From assembly GCA_050485745.1 (NCBI GenBank), contig JBJHBY010000024.1, forward strand, positions 1 to 22,133: 22,133 bases of DNA, written 5' to 3'. Origin of the DNA: JBJHBY01 sp050485745 (GTDB lineage Bacteria; Pseudomonadota; Gammaproteobacteria; Pseudomonadales; CAMLJR01). The position numbers were made by a program, and so were the translations under genes. Each line of letters opens with the position of its first letter. The stretch's first letter is position 1. This document shows, one piece after another, positions 1-7,338 of this stretch. Below the pieces are notes generated by a model. It was not told the origin of the DNA, searched no databases, and saw only the letters and a program-made list of their open reading frames with translations.

Positions 1-61
1 ATAGTGGGCCGTTACATGGCGTCAACAGGACAATCCGGATTGCCACGGGGGCAAAGTGGGC

Positions 62-172
<111 letters not shown>

Positions 173-207
173 ATCGAGCACAGGGCAGACTGCCTGCGAG
201 GGGCGCT

Positions 208-236
208 ATTGTCGGGAAATTCCGCGCCGCATGCAA
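208..236 (-). promoter_or_regulatory. Sigma70 promoter of ffs
   Basis: On the minus strand, TTGCAT (-35, 236-231) and GACAAT (-10, 213-208) are separated by exactly 17 bp. The stretch after the -10 is GC-rich (GCGCCCC), the discriminator type of growth-rate and stringently controlled stable-RNA promoters. The predicted start near 201 leaves a leader of about 28 nt before the SRP RNA. This is read by eye without a scoring matrix. Confidence 0.6.
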
Positions 237-282
237 GGCACTCTTTCCAGGCATTCTGTCCGATGCCGGGCGGCCCGCTCTG

Positions 283-307
283 CGCCGCCACGGCTAGTGT
301 GGCGGCG
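283..307 (-). terminator. Hairpin downstream of the DUF4136 gene
   Basis: A perfect 9-bp inverted repeat (CGCCGCCAC at 283-291, GTGGCGGCG at 299-307) with a 7-nt loop lies 25 bp past the stop codon at 332. No U-tract follows it on either strand. It could be a factor-dependent terminator or an mRNA 3'-end stabilising hairpin that insulates ffs from the upstream gene. Confidence 0.4.
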
Positions 308-331
308 GGAGGCTTCAGCGCCGGGGAGATC

Positions 332-880
332 TCAGCGCGGCGGAAAATCCGCGAGAATCGCCGCCACGGTTTCGTTCATGTAGGCATCCCGCTCTGCCGG
401 GGTGCGCAGGTTGGGCAGGCGCCGCTCCGCGACACCGCGCCACACCAGCTTGCGGGTCTCGGCGGACACCAGATCGATCACCAGGGTGTTCTGGGTGTAC
501 TCCGTCACCCAGACCTCCGTGCCATAGCCCCAGCCGACACAGTGCCAGCAAGGGTAATAGCCGAAGCTGGAACGGAAGGTGTTGATATCGACCTTGTCCT
601 GCAAGCCAACGTGGTAGGTCACCAGCAAGTCGGCGGACTCGATACTGGCTTCCACCAGGCCTCGGGCCCGCAACTGCTCGGTGACGGCGCGGCGCACGCG
701 CTGGTCGAGCAGGTCGTTTTCCACCAGGGGATCGCTACCACGGGTTTCACGGGGCATCCAGGCAAAGCTGGAGGACGGCTGGAACTGCCAGTCCGGACTG
801 TAATCGACGCTCACCGGGATGCGGCTGCAACCGGCCAGCAATGCAAATACCACACAGGAGATCCAGAAACGCCAGGCCAT
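332..880 (-). CDS. DUF4136 domain-containing lipoprotein
   Basis: The 182-aa protein opens with a short hydrophobic signal peptide ending in a lipobox, LLAGC, with the lipidated cysteine at residue 18. It is therefore probably a lipoprotein anchored in the envelope. The rest reads like the DUF4136 family: early YSPDWQF and SFAWMP segments, then LLVTYHVGLQDKVDI and LVIDLVSAETRKLVWRGVAE near the C terminus. The family's function is unknown. I chose the ATG at 880 because AAGGGGG lies 7 bp before it; the ATG two codons upstream (886) would sit almost on top of that site. The gene stands alone: 199 bp separate it from the next upstream gene and a hairpin follows the stop. Confidence 0.8.
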   Translation of the reverse strand: MAWRFWISCVVFALLAGCSRIPVSVDYSPDWQFQPSSSFAWMPRETRGSDPLVENDLLDQRVRRAVTEQLRARGLVEASIESADLLVTYHVGLQDKVDINTFRSSFGYYPCWHCVGWGYGTEVWVTEYTQNTLVIDLVSAETRKLVWRGVAERRLPNLRTPAERDAYMNETVAAILADFPPR

Positions 881-1079
881 GCTCATACCCCCTTGTCGGC
901 AGCGTGTACCAGGCCGTCACCATGCGGCGGGCACACGCCACCCATCCTGCCACGTTTTCCCGGCACCCGCACCTGCCAGACACCGCGGCGACAGCCACCA
1001 GATACTGCTTGGATACCGCGTCAATGCACCAGGTTCCGCCACAAGGCCGATGGCTTCGACAAAACCGGGATATGCGCGA

Positions 1080-1898
1080 TCAGGGGAGCTGCGTGAGCAG
1101 TTGCTGCAGTGAACGGGCGGCGCGTCGGGTCCAGCTGGCAGCCTCCGGGGCGGCCTGCAGGTTCATCACCTCCACGGCCTGGGGAGCGCGGGTACCGGTC
1201 TGTGCCAGTGCCGACACCAGCGAACGCAGGTCGGCCACACCCTCTCCCGGCAGGGCCCGTTGTGTCATGGTCTCCTCGAAGGTGGCCGGCGTCGCGGGCA
1301 GGGCCAGGGGGTCATTCCACTGCACCCCGACAATGCGCTCACCGGGCAGCGCCGCGATGGCCTCGGGACTGACCCCCGCACGCAGGATATGCCAGCTGTC
1401 GAGCATCAGACCGTGCCCGGCGGGCGCATCCGCCAACACCTCCAGGGCCGCGGCCAGATCGGGGATACCCGACCAGGGCAGAAACTCCAGGGCGATCCCC
1501 ATGCCGCGCTGATCCGCCACTTCACAGAGCACGGCAAAGCGCTGGCGCAGGGTATCCAGGGGCAGGGGGGAAGCCATATTGACTGCCAGGATACGGGCCG
1601 CACCCAGGGCCTCGGCCAGGGCCAGCACCTGCGCCTGCTCCGCGGCGGCAGCGGCGGGGGTCGCCGCACTGCTGGACCAGTCCGCTACGGCCTCGACCTG
1701 GTCCACGATCACATCATGCTCCCGCAGCAGCTCCCGCATTCGCACCAGGCTGGTGCCCGCAGCCTGCTCCTGCTCCAGGTAGGGCCGCCACAGGGACAGC
1801 CCGTCAAAGCCGTTCTCCGCCGCCAGGGATACGAGCTCGGCAAAGGGCGGGTTACCCACAGTGCAGGCGCAAAGAATGCGCGGATTGTCACCCAGCAT
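1080..1898 (-). CDS. Sugar phosphate isomerase/epimerase-like TIM-barrel protein
   Basis: The 272-aa protein resembles the xylose-isomerase-like TIM-barrel superfamily (AP endonuclease 2 type, PF01261). It starts with a beta strand and helix typical of the fold (ILCACTVGNPPFAELVSLAA, then NGFDGLSLW). Candidate metal or acid residues sit at strand ends: Glu in IALEFLPWSG, Asp and His in LMLDSWHIL, and VQWNDP, followed by the GEGVADL segment common in these proteins. The substrate cannot be predicted. The ATG at 1898 follows a strong site, GGAGGTGACG, while the longer reading frame upstream belongs to the overlapping zinc-ribbon gene. Its start overlaps that gene by 11 bp, so it is likely the last cistron of the protease operon. 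Confidence 0.78.
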   Translation of the reverse strand: MLGDNPRILCACTVGNPPFAELVSLAAENGFDGLSLWRPYLEQEQAAGTSLVRMRELLREHDVIVDQVEAVADWSSSAATPAAAAAEQAQVLALAEALGAARILAVNMASPLPLDTLRQRFAVLCEVADQRGMGIALEFLPWSGIPDLAAALEVLADAPAGHGLMLDSWHILRAGVSPEAIAALPGERIVGVQWNDPLALPATPATFEETMTQRALPGEGVADLRSLVSALAQTGTRAPQAVEVMNLQAAPEAASWTRRAARSLQQLLTQLP

Positions 1899-2172
1899 CG
1901 TCACCTCCGGCACAGTGCTCACAGCCTGGCATCCCGGGCTGTTCCCGCCAACCACGCCCGCAGGCGCAGACCTGCCGCTCCAACCCGCAATTGCCACAGC
2001 ACCAGCGTCCGGACTGCGCGGTCTCACGCAGGCCCCGGCGCTCGCAGCCCGGGCAGTCCAGCAGCAAACCGCGGTGTCCGCAGCCACTGCAGGCGTGCAA
2101 TTCGCGGCCCCGCTGCCAACCCTGAAGGCGTAGTCGGCCCTCGCCGCAAACCGCGCAGCTCAGGCCGTTCAC
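1888..2172 (-). CDS. Small cysteine-rich multi-zinc-ribbon protein
   Basis: The 94-aa protein is packed with metal-binding pairs: CAVC near residue 6, CSGC at 28, CPGC at 40, CCGNC at 58, then CAC around 69 and CEHC at 85. The spacing suggests two or three tandem zinc ribbons, a rubredoxin-like arrangement. It starts with GTG, and GTGA overlaps the stop of the upstream protease gene (2169-2172), a typical translational-coupling junction. Its 3' end overlaps the TIM-barrel gene by 11 bp. Regular CxxC spacing in this frame, together with both overlaps, argues that it is a real gene. Function is unknown; zinc ribbons of this kind often mediate protein or nucleic-acid contacts. I do not recognise a named family. 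Confidence 0.72.
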   Translation of the reverse strand: MNGLSCAVCGEGRLRLQGWQRGRELHACSGCGHRGLLLDCPGCERRGLRETAQSGRWCCGNCGLERQVCACGRGWREQPGMPGCEHCAGGDDAG

Positions 2173-3518
2173 TGCAGTACCAGAAAGAGCGCTGCATTAC
2201 CCCGCTGAATGCGCAGCAACAGGCGTTCGTCAGGAGACTTCACCGCATTCTGCAAGTCCTGCAGGTTGCGCACGCGGTCGCGGTTGGCCTGGATGATGAC
2301 GTCCCGGGCGCGTAACCCGGCCCGGGCCGCCGGGGAGCCGGAAGCGACCTCAACCACGATCACCCCTCGCCCATCCTCGTGGTCCTGCAGGGTGGCACCC
2401 TCAAGGAAGCGGTGCACGTCCTCGGTGCGGGCAATCTGAACCGGCTCGGCGATCTTCGCCTTCAGGGTTCGCGCCCGACCATCGCGCAGCAGCGACAGGC
2501 TCACCGTATCGCCGATACGGCGCAGACCAATCTCGTTGCGCAACTCGGCGGCACTGGCCACGGCCTTGTCATCGACGCGAGTAATCACGTCCCCGGCCTT
2601 GACTCCCGCCTTGGCCGCGGCGGAGCCCTCCTGGACCTCGGCTACAACAACGCCGCGCTGGTTGCGATCCATGCCAAAGGCTTCGGCGAGATCCGGGGTC
2701 AGGTCCTGAATGATCACACCCAGCTGACCGCGCTTGACCTCGCCAAACTCGACGATCTGATCAATGCTGGAGCGTGCCATGTTGGCCGGGATCGCGAAAC
2801 CGATGCCGATGTTGCCGCCCGCCGGGGCAATGATGGCGGTATTGATACCGACCAGCTCACCGCGCAGGTTGACCAGGGCACCGCCGGAGTTACCGGGGTT
2901 GATCGAGGCATCGGTCTGGATGAAATTCTCATAGCCCTCGATACCGAGCCCGGAACGACCCAGGGCACTGACCACGCCGGTGGTCACGGTCTGGCCCAGG
3001 CCGAAGGGATTGCCGATGGCGATGACGAAATCACCCACGCGCACGGCATCGGAGTCGGCAATCTTCAGGGCGCTGAGGCCCTGGGCCTCGATCTTCAGCA
3101 CGGCGATATCGACTTCAGCGTCGGAACCCACCAGCTCGGCCTTGTAGCTGCGACCATCGGCCAGCCCGACATGAATCTCATCGGCGCCGCGCACCACATG
3201 ATAGTTGGTCACGACCACACCCTTGGCATCAATGATGACCCCCGAACCGGCACTCTGGGTGCGACGTTGCTGGGGCCGCCCGCCCTCGGGCATGCCGCGG
3301 AAAAAGTGCCGGAAGAACGGATCGTTCATCAGCGGGTTCTGCACGGTACGCGTGGCGTGGGTGGAAATGTTCACCACGGAGGGACTGACTTCCTCGAGCA
3401 GCGGCGCCAGGCTCGGCAGCTCGCGACCCTGGGCATCGGCCAGTGGCCAGGAGCCCAGGGCGGGCAGTGTCAGGGTCAGACCGAAGACAACGATCAGCAG
3501 CCTGCGGGACAACGACAT
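2169..3518 (-). CDS. mucD: Do-family periplasmic serine endoprotease (DegQ/MucD type)
   Basis: This is an HtrA-family protease that degrades or refolds misfolded envelope proteins. The 449-aa protein has a signal peptide ending near ALGSWPLADA, then a trypsin-like domain with the triad visible: His107 (TNYHVV), Asp137 (AEVDIAVLK) and Ser211 (NPGNSGGAL). Two PDZ domains follow; the first begins near RGQLGVIIQDL and the second contains GVIVVEVASGSPAARAGL. Length and the paired PDZ layout fit DegQ/MucD. The ATG at 3518 follows AAGGAG 8 bp upstream and begins the signal peptide, so the longer reading frame is rejected. It is first in an operon with the zinc-ribbon and TIM-barrel genes. No algU-mucAB genes are adjacent, so the mucD name rests on similarity of type only. 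Confidence 0.9.
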   Translation of the reverse strand: MSLSRRLLIVVFGLTLTLPALGSWPLADAQGRELPSLAPLLEEVSPSVVNISTHATRTVQNPLMNDPFFRHFFRGMPEGGRPQQRRTQSAGSGVIIDAKGVVVTNYHVVRGADEIHVGLADGRSYKAELVGSDAEVDIAVLKIEAQGLSALKIADSDAVRVGDFVIAIGNPFGLGQTVTTGVVSALGRSGLGIEGYENFIQTDASINPGNSGGALVNLRGELVGINTAIIAPAGGNIGIGFAIPANMARSSIDQIVEFGEVKRGQLGVIIQDLTPDLAEAFGMDRNQRGVVVAEVQEGSAAAKAGVKAGDVITRVDDKAVASAAELRNEIGLRRIGDTVSLSLLRDGRARTLKAKIAEPVQIARTEDVHRFLEGATLQDHEDGRGVIVVEVASGSPAARAGLRARDVIIQANRDRVRNLQDLQNAVKSPDERLLLRIQRGNAALFLVLQ

Positions 3519-3564
3519 CGAAAAGACTCCTTGCGTGAGTGGACCGGAATGCATTGCACCATGC

Positions 3565-3592
3565 TCAAGACAACACGATGGCCGGTAAGTGC
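3565..3592 (-). promoter_or_regulatory. Weak sigmaE/AlgU-like promoter candidate for the protease operon
   Basis: On the minus strand GCACTT (3592-3587) and TCTTGA (3570-3565) are separated by 16 bp. This resembles the sigmaE consensus GAACTT-N16-TCTGA, with mismatches in both boxes. The predicted start lies about 40 bp upstream of the ATG at 3518. MucD/DegP-type genes are known members of the envelope-stress regulon, so the position is sensible, but the match is poor. Confidence 0.25.
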
Positions 3593-3940
3593 CGTGCACC
3601 GAACGTCAACGGCTCCGGCCCATCAACCCGTTGGCCGCGGAATTCTGCCACAGCATCCCGCCGCGCACGACCACCAACCCTATTAACCAGGCAATCAAAT
3701 AGATCGTCCTGATCCATTTGATTGTCGCCCTTGAAATACTGGCGCAATTGCGCGGAATTGCTGATATCTCAGGGGCTCGCGACCGGGCTTCGCCCGGCGG
3801 CGGCACCTCCATGTGCCGCATGAACCCGGCACTATTCATCGCCAGGTTAATAGCGCATGCTGCAACGGTGTTTCTCCGCCCAGGCGGTCTGTGGGACACT
3901 GGTGGCTGGAACAGAGCATAACAAGAGGCTGCCAGGCCCG

Positions 3941-4375
3941 GTGAATAGCGAACACGGAAGACAACACACCCTCCCGGCGGGCCGCTGGCATGCACCCTGC
4001 TCCCTGGTGTTGTTTCTGATCCTGTTCCTGAGCCTGCCGGTACCCCTTTACCTGGCCGATCTCGGCTGGGTACCGCCCGCGCGCATCGCCCAGCTCGCCC
4101 TGCACATGCTGCTGTTGCTCGCCGCGGAGCGCGTGGTCACCGTCACCCTGATCATTACTACGGCCTTTGTGGTGCAGGCACTGCTCTATGGCTTGCTGAG
4201 CCTGTTGCTGGCACGCTGGCTGGGTGAACGCCTGGCCCGCGCCGCGAAGGCCTGGCGCTGGAGCGCCGCGTTGCTGGCCGGCATCTGGTTGATCGTCGCA
4301 GCCAGCACCCCCGTTTACCGCGATCTGTTCCTGCCCGTGTCGAGCAGCGCCGGCCTGCTCTCGGTCTACCGGTGA
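3941..4375 (+). CDS. Small integral membrane protein of unknown function
   Basis: The 144-aa product is dominated by hydrophobic segments at about residues 20-39, 48-62, 66-92 and 105-121, consistent with four membrane helices. A positively charged loop (ARWLGERLARAAKAWRW) lies between the last two. I recognise no domain. The start is uncertain. GTG at 3941 gives a compact N terminus just before the first helix. ATG at 3857 in the same frame would add 28 residues that look like non-coding sequence. The stop overlaps the next gene's possible GTG start (GTGA at 4372-4375), or lies 8 bp before its ATG. It is therefore almost certainly co-transcribed with the DUF3604 gene and may assist that secreted protein. 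Confidence 0.6.
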   Translation: MNSEHGRQHTLPAGRWHAPCSLVLFLILFLSLPVPLYLADLGWVPPARIAQLALHMLLLLAAERVVTVTLIITTAFVVQALLYGLLSLLLARWLGERLARAAKAWRWSAALLAGIWLIVAASTPVYRDLFLPVSSSAGLLSVYR

Positions 4376-4383
4376 GGCCTGCC

Positions 4384-6345
4384 ATGCCCCTGAGCACCCG
4401 ACCCGGCCTCACCCTCGTCCTCGCCACCCTGCTGTCGCCACTGCTGGTGGCCGCGAACCCGGCCTTTGAGCGCACCGAAGAGCGCGAACCCTGCGCCCAC
4501 TACAATCCCGGGCGCAACCTGTTCTTTGGCGATACCCACATCCACACCGCCTACTCCCTGGATGCGTTTATCCTCGACGTGCGCAATACGCCCGCAGATG
4601 CCTACCGCTTCGCACGTGGCGAGCCCCTGCCCGTGCCGGACTACGCCAGCCGTGAACACGGCGAGCGCGAGGTACGATTGCTGCGCCCGCTGGATTTCGC
4701 CATGGTCAGCGACCACGCAGAAACCCTGGGGGAAGTACGACTTTGCGCCACCCCCGGCAGCCAGGCCTACGACAGCCGCTTCTGCCAGTTGGTGCGGCGC
4801 TGGCCGAGGCTCGCCTACATGACGCTGAACGCCAGTTACTTCACCGATCGCAACCCGACCCGGGCCAGCTTCTGCGGCGAGGACGGCGCCGACTGCCGGC
4901 GACTGGCCCGGGGGCCCTGGCAGGACATCCAGGCCGCGGCGGAAACTGCCTATGACCGCAGCAGCGAGTGCCGCTTCACCACCTTCATCGGCTATGAATA
5001 CAGCCCTGTGCCCGGTGGCGACATGCTGCACCGCAACGTGATGTTCAGAAACCACCGGGTGCAGGATCTGCCCACGTCCTACATCGAGGAGCCCCGGGTC
5101 GAGGGACTCTGGGACCGGCTCGAGGACGAATGCCTGGACCGGGGCGACGGCTGCGACGTGCTTGCCATTCCGCACAACTCAAACCTCAGCGGCGGGCGCA
5201 TGTTCCTGCCGGTCGACAGCGCCGGCAATCCCCTCGATCGGCACTATGCCGAGCGTCGTGCGCGGCTGGAACCCGTCGTGGAGATCATCCAGCACAAGGG
5301 GGCCTCGGAGTGTCATCCCGCCGGTCTGGGCAACGATGAACTCTGCGGCTTTGAACTGCTGCCCTATCCGCGCATGACCGATGCCCGCGCCCTGCCCGCC
5401 CGATTCTGGCAGACACCGCCACCCGGCAGCTATGTGCGCCCCGCGCTTGGCCTGGGGTTGCAGGTGGAGGAGCGCAGTGGTGCCAACCCCTTCAAGCTCG
5501 GCATGATCGGCGCCACCGACACCCATTTCGCTACGGCGGGGCTCACCGAGCAGCATGACTATCCCGGGCACGGCGCCGGTGACCGGCGCAGCGGTCGCGG
5601 CCTCGCCATGGCGGATGACCTCAGGATGAATCCCGGGGGGCTGGCCGCCGTGTGGGCCGAGGAAAACAGCCGCGATGCGATCTTCGAAGCCTTCCGGCGC
5701 CGCGAGGTCTACGCCACCAGTGGCCCGCGTATCAGCCTGCGTTTTTTCGGCGGCTGGGACTACGCCGAAACGATGTGTGAAGACCCTGATTTCGCCGGCG
5801 CGGGCTACGCGGGGGGCGTTCCCATGGGCGGCGACCTCCCGGGACCCACCCACACAGATCAGGCCCCGGTGTTTGCCCTGTTCGCACTGGCGGACAGCGG
5901 TATCAGCTCAAGCCCGGGTACCGACCTGCAGGCACTGCAGGTGGTCAAGGGCTGGCTGGAGAACGGCGAACTGCGCGAACGGGTCTACACCGTGGCGGGG
6001 CAAGCGTCGTCATCGGCCGGTGCCGACCCGATGACCTGCGCCATGCAGGGACGTGGCGAGCGCCAGATCTGCACCCTGTGGCGCGACCCGGAGTTTGCCG
6101 AGGATCAGCGCGCCTACTACTATGCAAGAGTGCTGGAGCTGCCCAGCTGCCGCTGGCAGACCCATGCCTGCGTCGCCCGGGGTATACGCTGCGACCAGCC
6201 CGAGACCATGAAAGGCGGCTTCGAGGACTGTTGCACAGGGGTTGTCCCGGCAACGGTTCAACAGCGTGCCTGGAGTTCGCCCATCTGGTATACCCCTGCC
6301 CTCTCCCGGACCAAAACTGTGGAGGAGGCCAACCCGGAGCGCTGA
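4384..6345 (+). CDS. Secreted DUF3604 (PHP-like metal-dependent) protein
   Basis: The 653-aa protein has a Sec signal peptide (hydrophobic core TLVLATLLSPLLVAA) and matches the DUF3604 family, whose N terminus resembles PHP metallo-phosphoesterase domains. Visible metal-site motifs are FGDTHIHT with Asp50, His52 and His54; VSDHAE with Asp110, His111 and Glu113; and IGATDTHFA with Asp379 and His381. It has many cysteines (for example ECRFTTF, SECHPAG, GFEDCC), consistent with an oxidising compartment. The enzymatic reaction is not established for the family. ATG 4384 has TGAGG 6 bp upstream; GTG 4372 in the same frame is an alternative. It is the middle gene of a three-gene plus-strand cluster with a membrane protein before it and an epimerase 8 bp after it. 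Confidence 0.85.
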   Translation: MPLSTRPGLTLVLATLLSPLLVAANPAFERTEEREPCAHYNPGRNLFFGDTHIHTAYSLDAFILDVRNTPADAYRFARGEPLPVPDYASREHGEREVRLLRPLDFAMVSDHAETLGEVRLCATPGSQAYDSRFCQLVRRWPRLAYMTLNASYFTDRNPTRASFCGEDGADCRRLARGPWQDIQAAAETAYDRSSECRFTTFIGYEYSPVPGGDMLHRNVMFRNHRVQDLPTSYIEEPRVEGLWDRLEDECLDRGDGCDVLAIPHNSNLSGGRMFLPVDSAGNPLDRHYAERRARLEPVVEIIQHKGASECHPAGLGNDELCGFELLPYPRMTDARALPARFWQTPPPGSYVRPALGLGLQVEERSGANPFKLGMIGATDTHFATAGLTEQHDYPGHGAGDRRSGRGLAMADDLRMNPGGLAAVWAEENSRDAIFEAFRRREVYATSGPRISLRFFGGWDYAETMCEDPDFAGAGYAGGVPMGGDLPGPTHTDQAPVFALFALADSGISSSPGTDLQALQVVKGWLENGELRERVYTVAGQASSSAGADPMTCAMQGRGERQICTLWRDPEFAEDQRAYYYARVLELPSCRWQTHACVARGIRCDQPETMKGGFEDCCTGVVPATVQQRAWSSPIWYTPALSRTKTVEEANPER

Positions 6346-6353
6346 AACAAGCC

Positions 6354-7280
6354 ATGAGTCGTTCGATCCTGGTCACCGGTGCATCCGGCTTCATCGGCAG
6401 CCATCTGCTGGAATCCCTGCTCGCCGACGGACATCCGGTCATCGCGATGGATCTGCGTGCTCCCCGGCTGCAGCATCCACGACTGCGTTTCGTCCAGGGA
6501 AGTTTCATCGACCTTCCCGGGCTCGATGAGCTGATGTCGGAATGCGGCGCCGTGTTTCACCTGGCATCGACCACCCTGCCGAAGTCCTCCAATGACGACC
6601 CCCGCTTCGATGTCAGCTCCAACCTGGTCGGCACCCTGCGCCTGCTGGAGCTGGCCAGGACCACCGGGGTGGGCCGCTTCATCTTCGCGTCCTCCGGCGG
6701 CACCATATACGGCCCGCCGGAGGTGCTGCCCGTCTCCGAGGAACAAGGCACCCATCCGATCTGTTCCTATGGCATCGTCAAGCTCGCCATCGAAAAATAC
6801 CTGTTGATGTATCACCACCTCTACGGGCTCGACACCTGCTCCCTGCGCATGTCCAACCCCTACGGAGAGTACCAGCGCCCGGACACCGGCCAGGGCGCGG
6901 TCACCGTGTTCTGTCACAAGGTGGTCAACAACGAGCCAATTGAAATCTGGGGCGACGGCTCAGTGGTCAGGGACTTCATCCACATCGACGATGTGGTACG
7001 TGCCATGCGCTGTACCCTGAGCGCGGACTGTGGTGGCAAGGTGATCAATATCGGCTACGGTGCCGGCAGCAGCCTCAATGACATCCTGCGCGAGATCGAA
7101 CACGCCAGCGGACAGCGTCCGCGCTGTACCTTCAAACCGGCCCGCGGCTTCGATGTGCCCGCGATCTATCTGGATATCCGCCGCGCAGGCGAAGTGCTGG
7201 GCTGGAGTCCGCAGGTCTCTTTATCGGAAGGTATCAGGCGCATGATCCAAGCCCTGCGCGCAGCGGCCGGGCAAGCCTGA
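6354..7280 (+). CDS. NAD-dependent epimerase/dehydratase (extended SDR)
   Basis: The 308-aa protein has the extended short-chain dehydrogenase layout typical of nucleotide-sugar epimerases. The Rossmann motif GASGFIGS (Gly9, Gly12, Gly15) lies at the N terminus. FASSGGTIYG carries the catalytic Ser/Thr, and the SYGIVK motif places Tyr139 and Lys143 correctly. Later motifs RMSNPYGEYQRP and RDFIHIDDVV are characteristic of the UDP-glucose 4-epimerase/dTDP-glucose dehydratase group. The exact sugar cannot be called. It begins 8 bp after the DUF3604 stop, so it is probably in the same transcript. GGAG about 14 bp before the ATG is a weak ribosome site, suggesting coupling to the upstream gene. 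Confidence 0.87.
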   Translation: MSRSILVTGASGFIGSHLLESLLADGHPVIAMDLRAPRLQHPRLRFVQGSFIDLPGLDELMSECGAVFHLASTTLPKSSNDDPRFDVSSNLVGTLRLLELARTTGVGRFIFASSGGTIYGPPEVLPVSEEQGTHPICSYGIVKLAIEKYLLMYHHLYGLDTCSLRMSNPYGEYQRPDTGQGAVTVFCHKVVNNEPIEIWGDGSVVRDFIHIDDVVRAMRCTLSADCGGKVINIGYGAGSSLNDILREIEHASGQRPRCTFKPARGFDVPAIYLDIRRAGEVLGWSPQVSLSEGIRRMIQALRAAAGQA

Positions 7281-7299
7281 AGCGGCAGCCGTGAACACC

Positions 7300-7326
7300 G
7301 CGGTGCCCGCCGCTGGCGGGCACCGC
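7300..7326. terminator. Perfect hairpin between convergent genes
   Basis: A perfect 12-bp inverted repeat (GCGGTGCCCGCC, loop GCT, GGCGGGCACCGC) fills the 58-bp gap between the converging epimerase and thiolase genes. It lacks a U-tract on either side. It may act as a bidirectional, possibly factor-dependent terminator or as a barrier to read-through and exonucleases. Confidence 0.5.
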
Positions 7327-7338
7327 AATGCAGCGGGA

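Noticed and set aside
881..1079. Promoter for the DUF4136 gene starting with TTGACG on the minus strand
   Set aside because: The nearest -10-like sequences are only 12-14 bp away, too close for a functional sigma70 promoter.
3565..3995. Small minus-strand open frames upstream of the Do protease, one with a hydrophobic stretch
   Set aside because: No ribosome site or recognisable domain, and the hydrophobic frame lacks a convincing start codon near the stretch. Left as non-coding.
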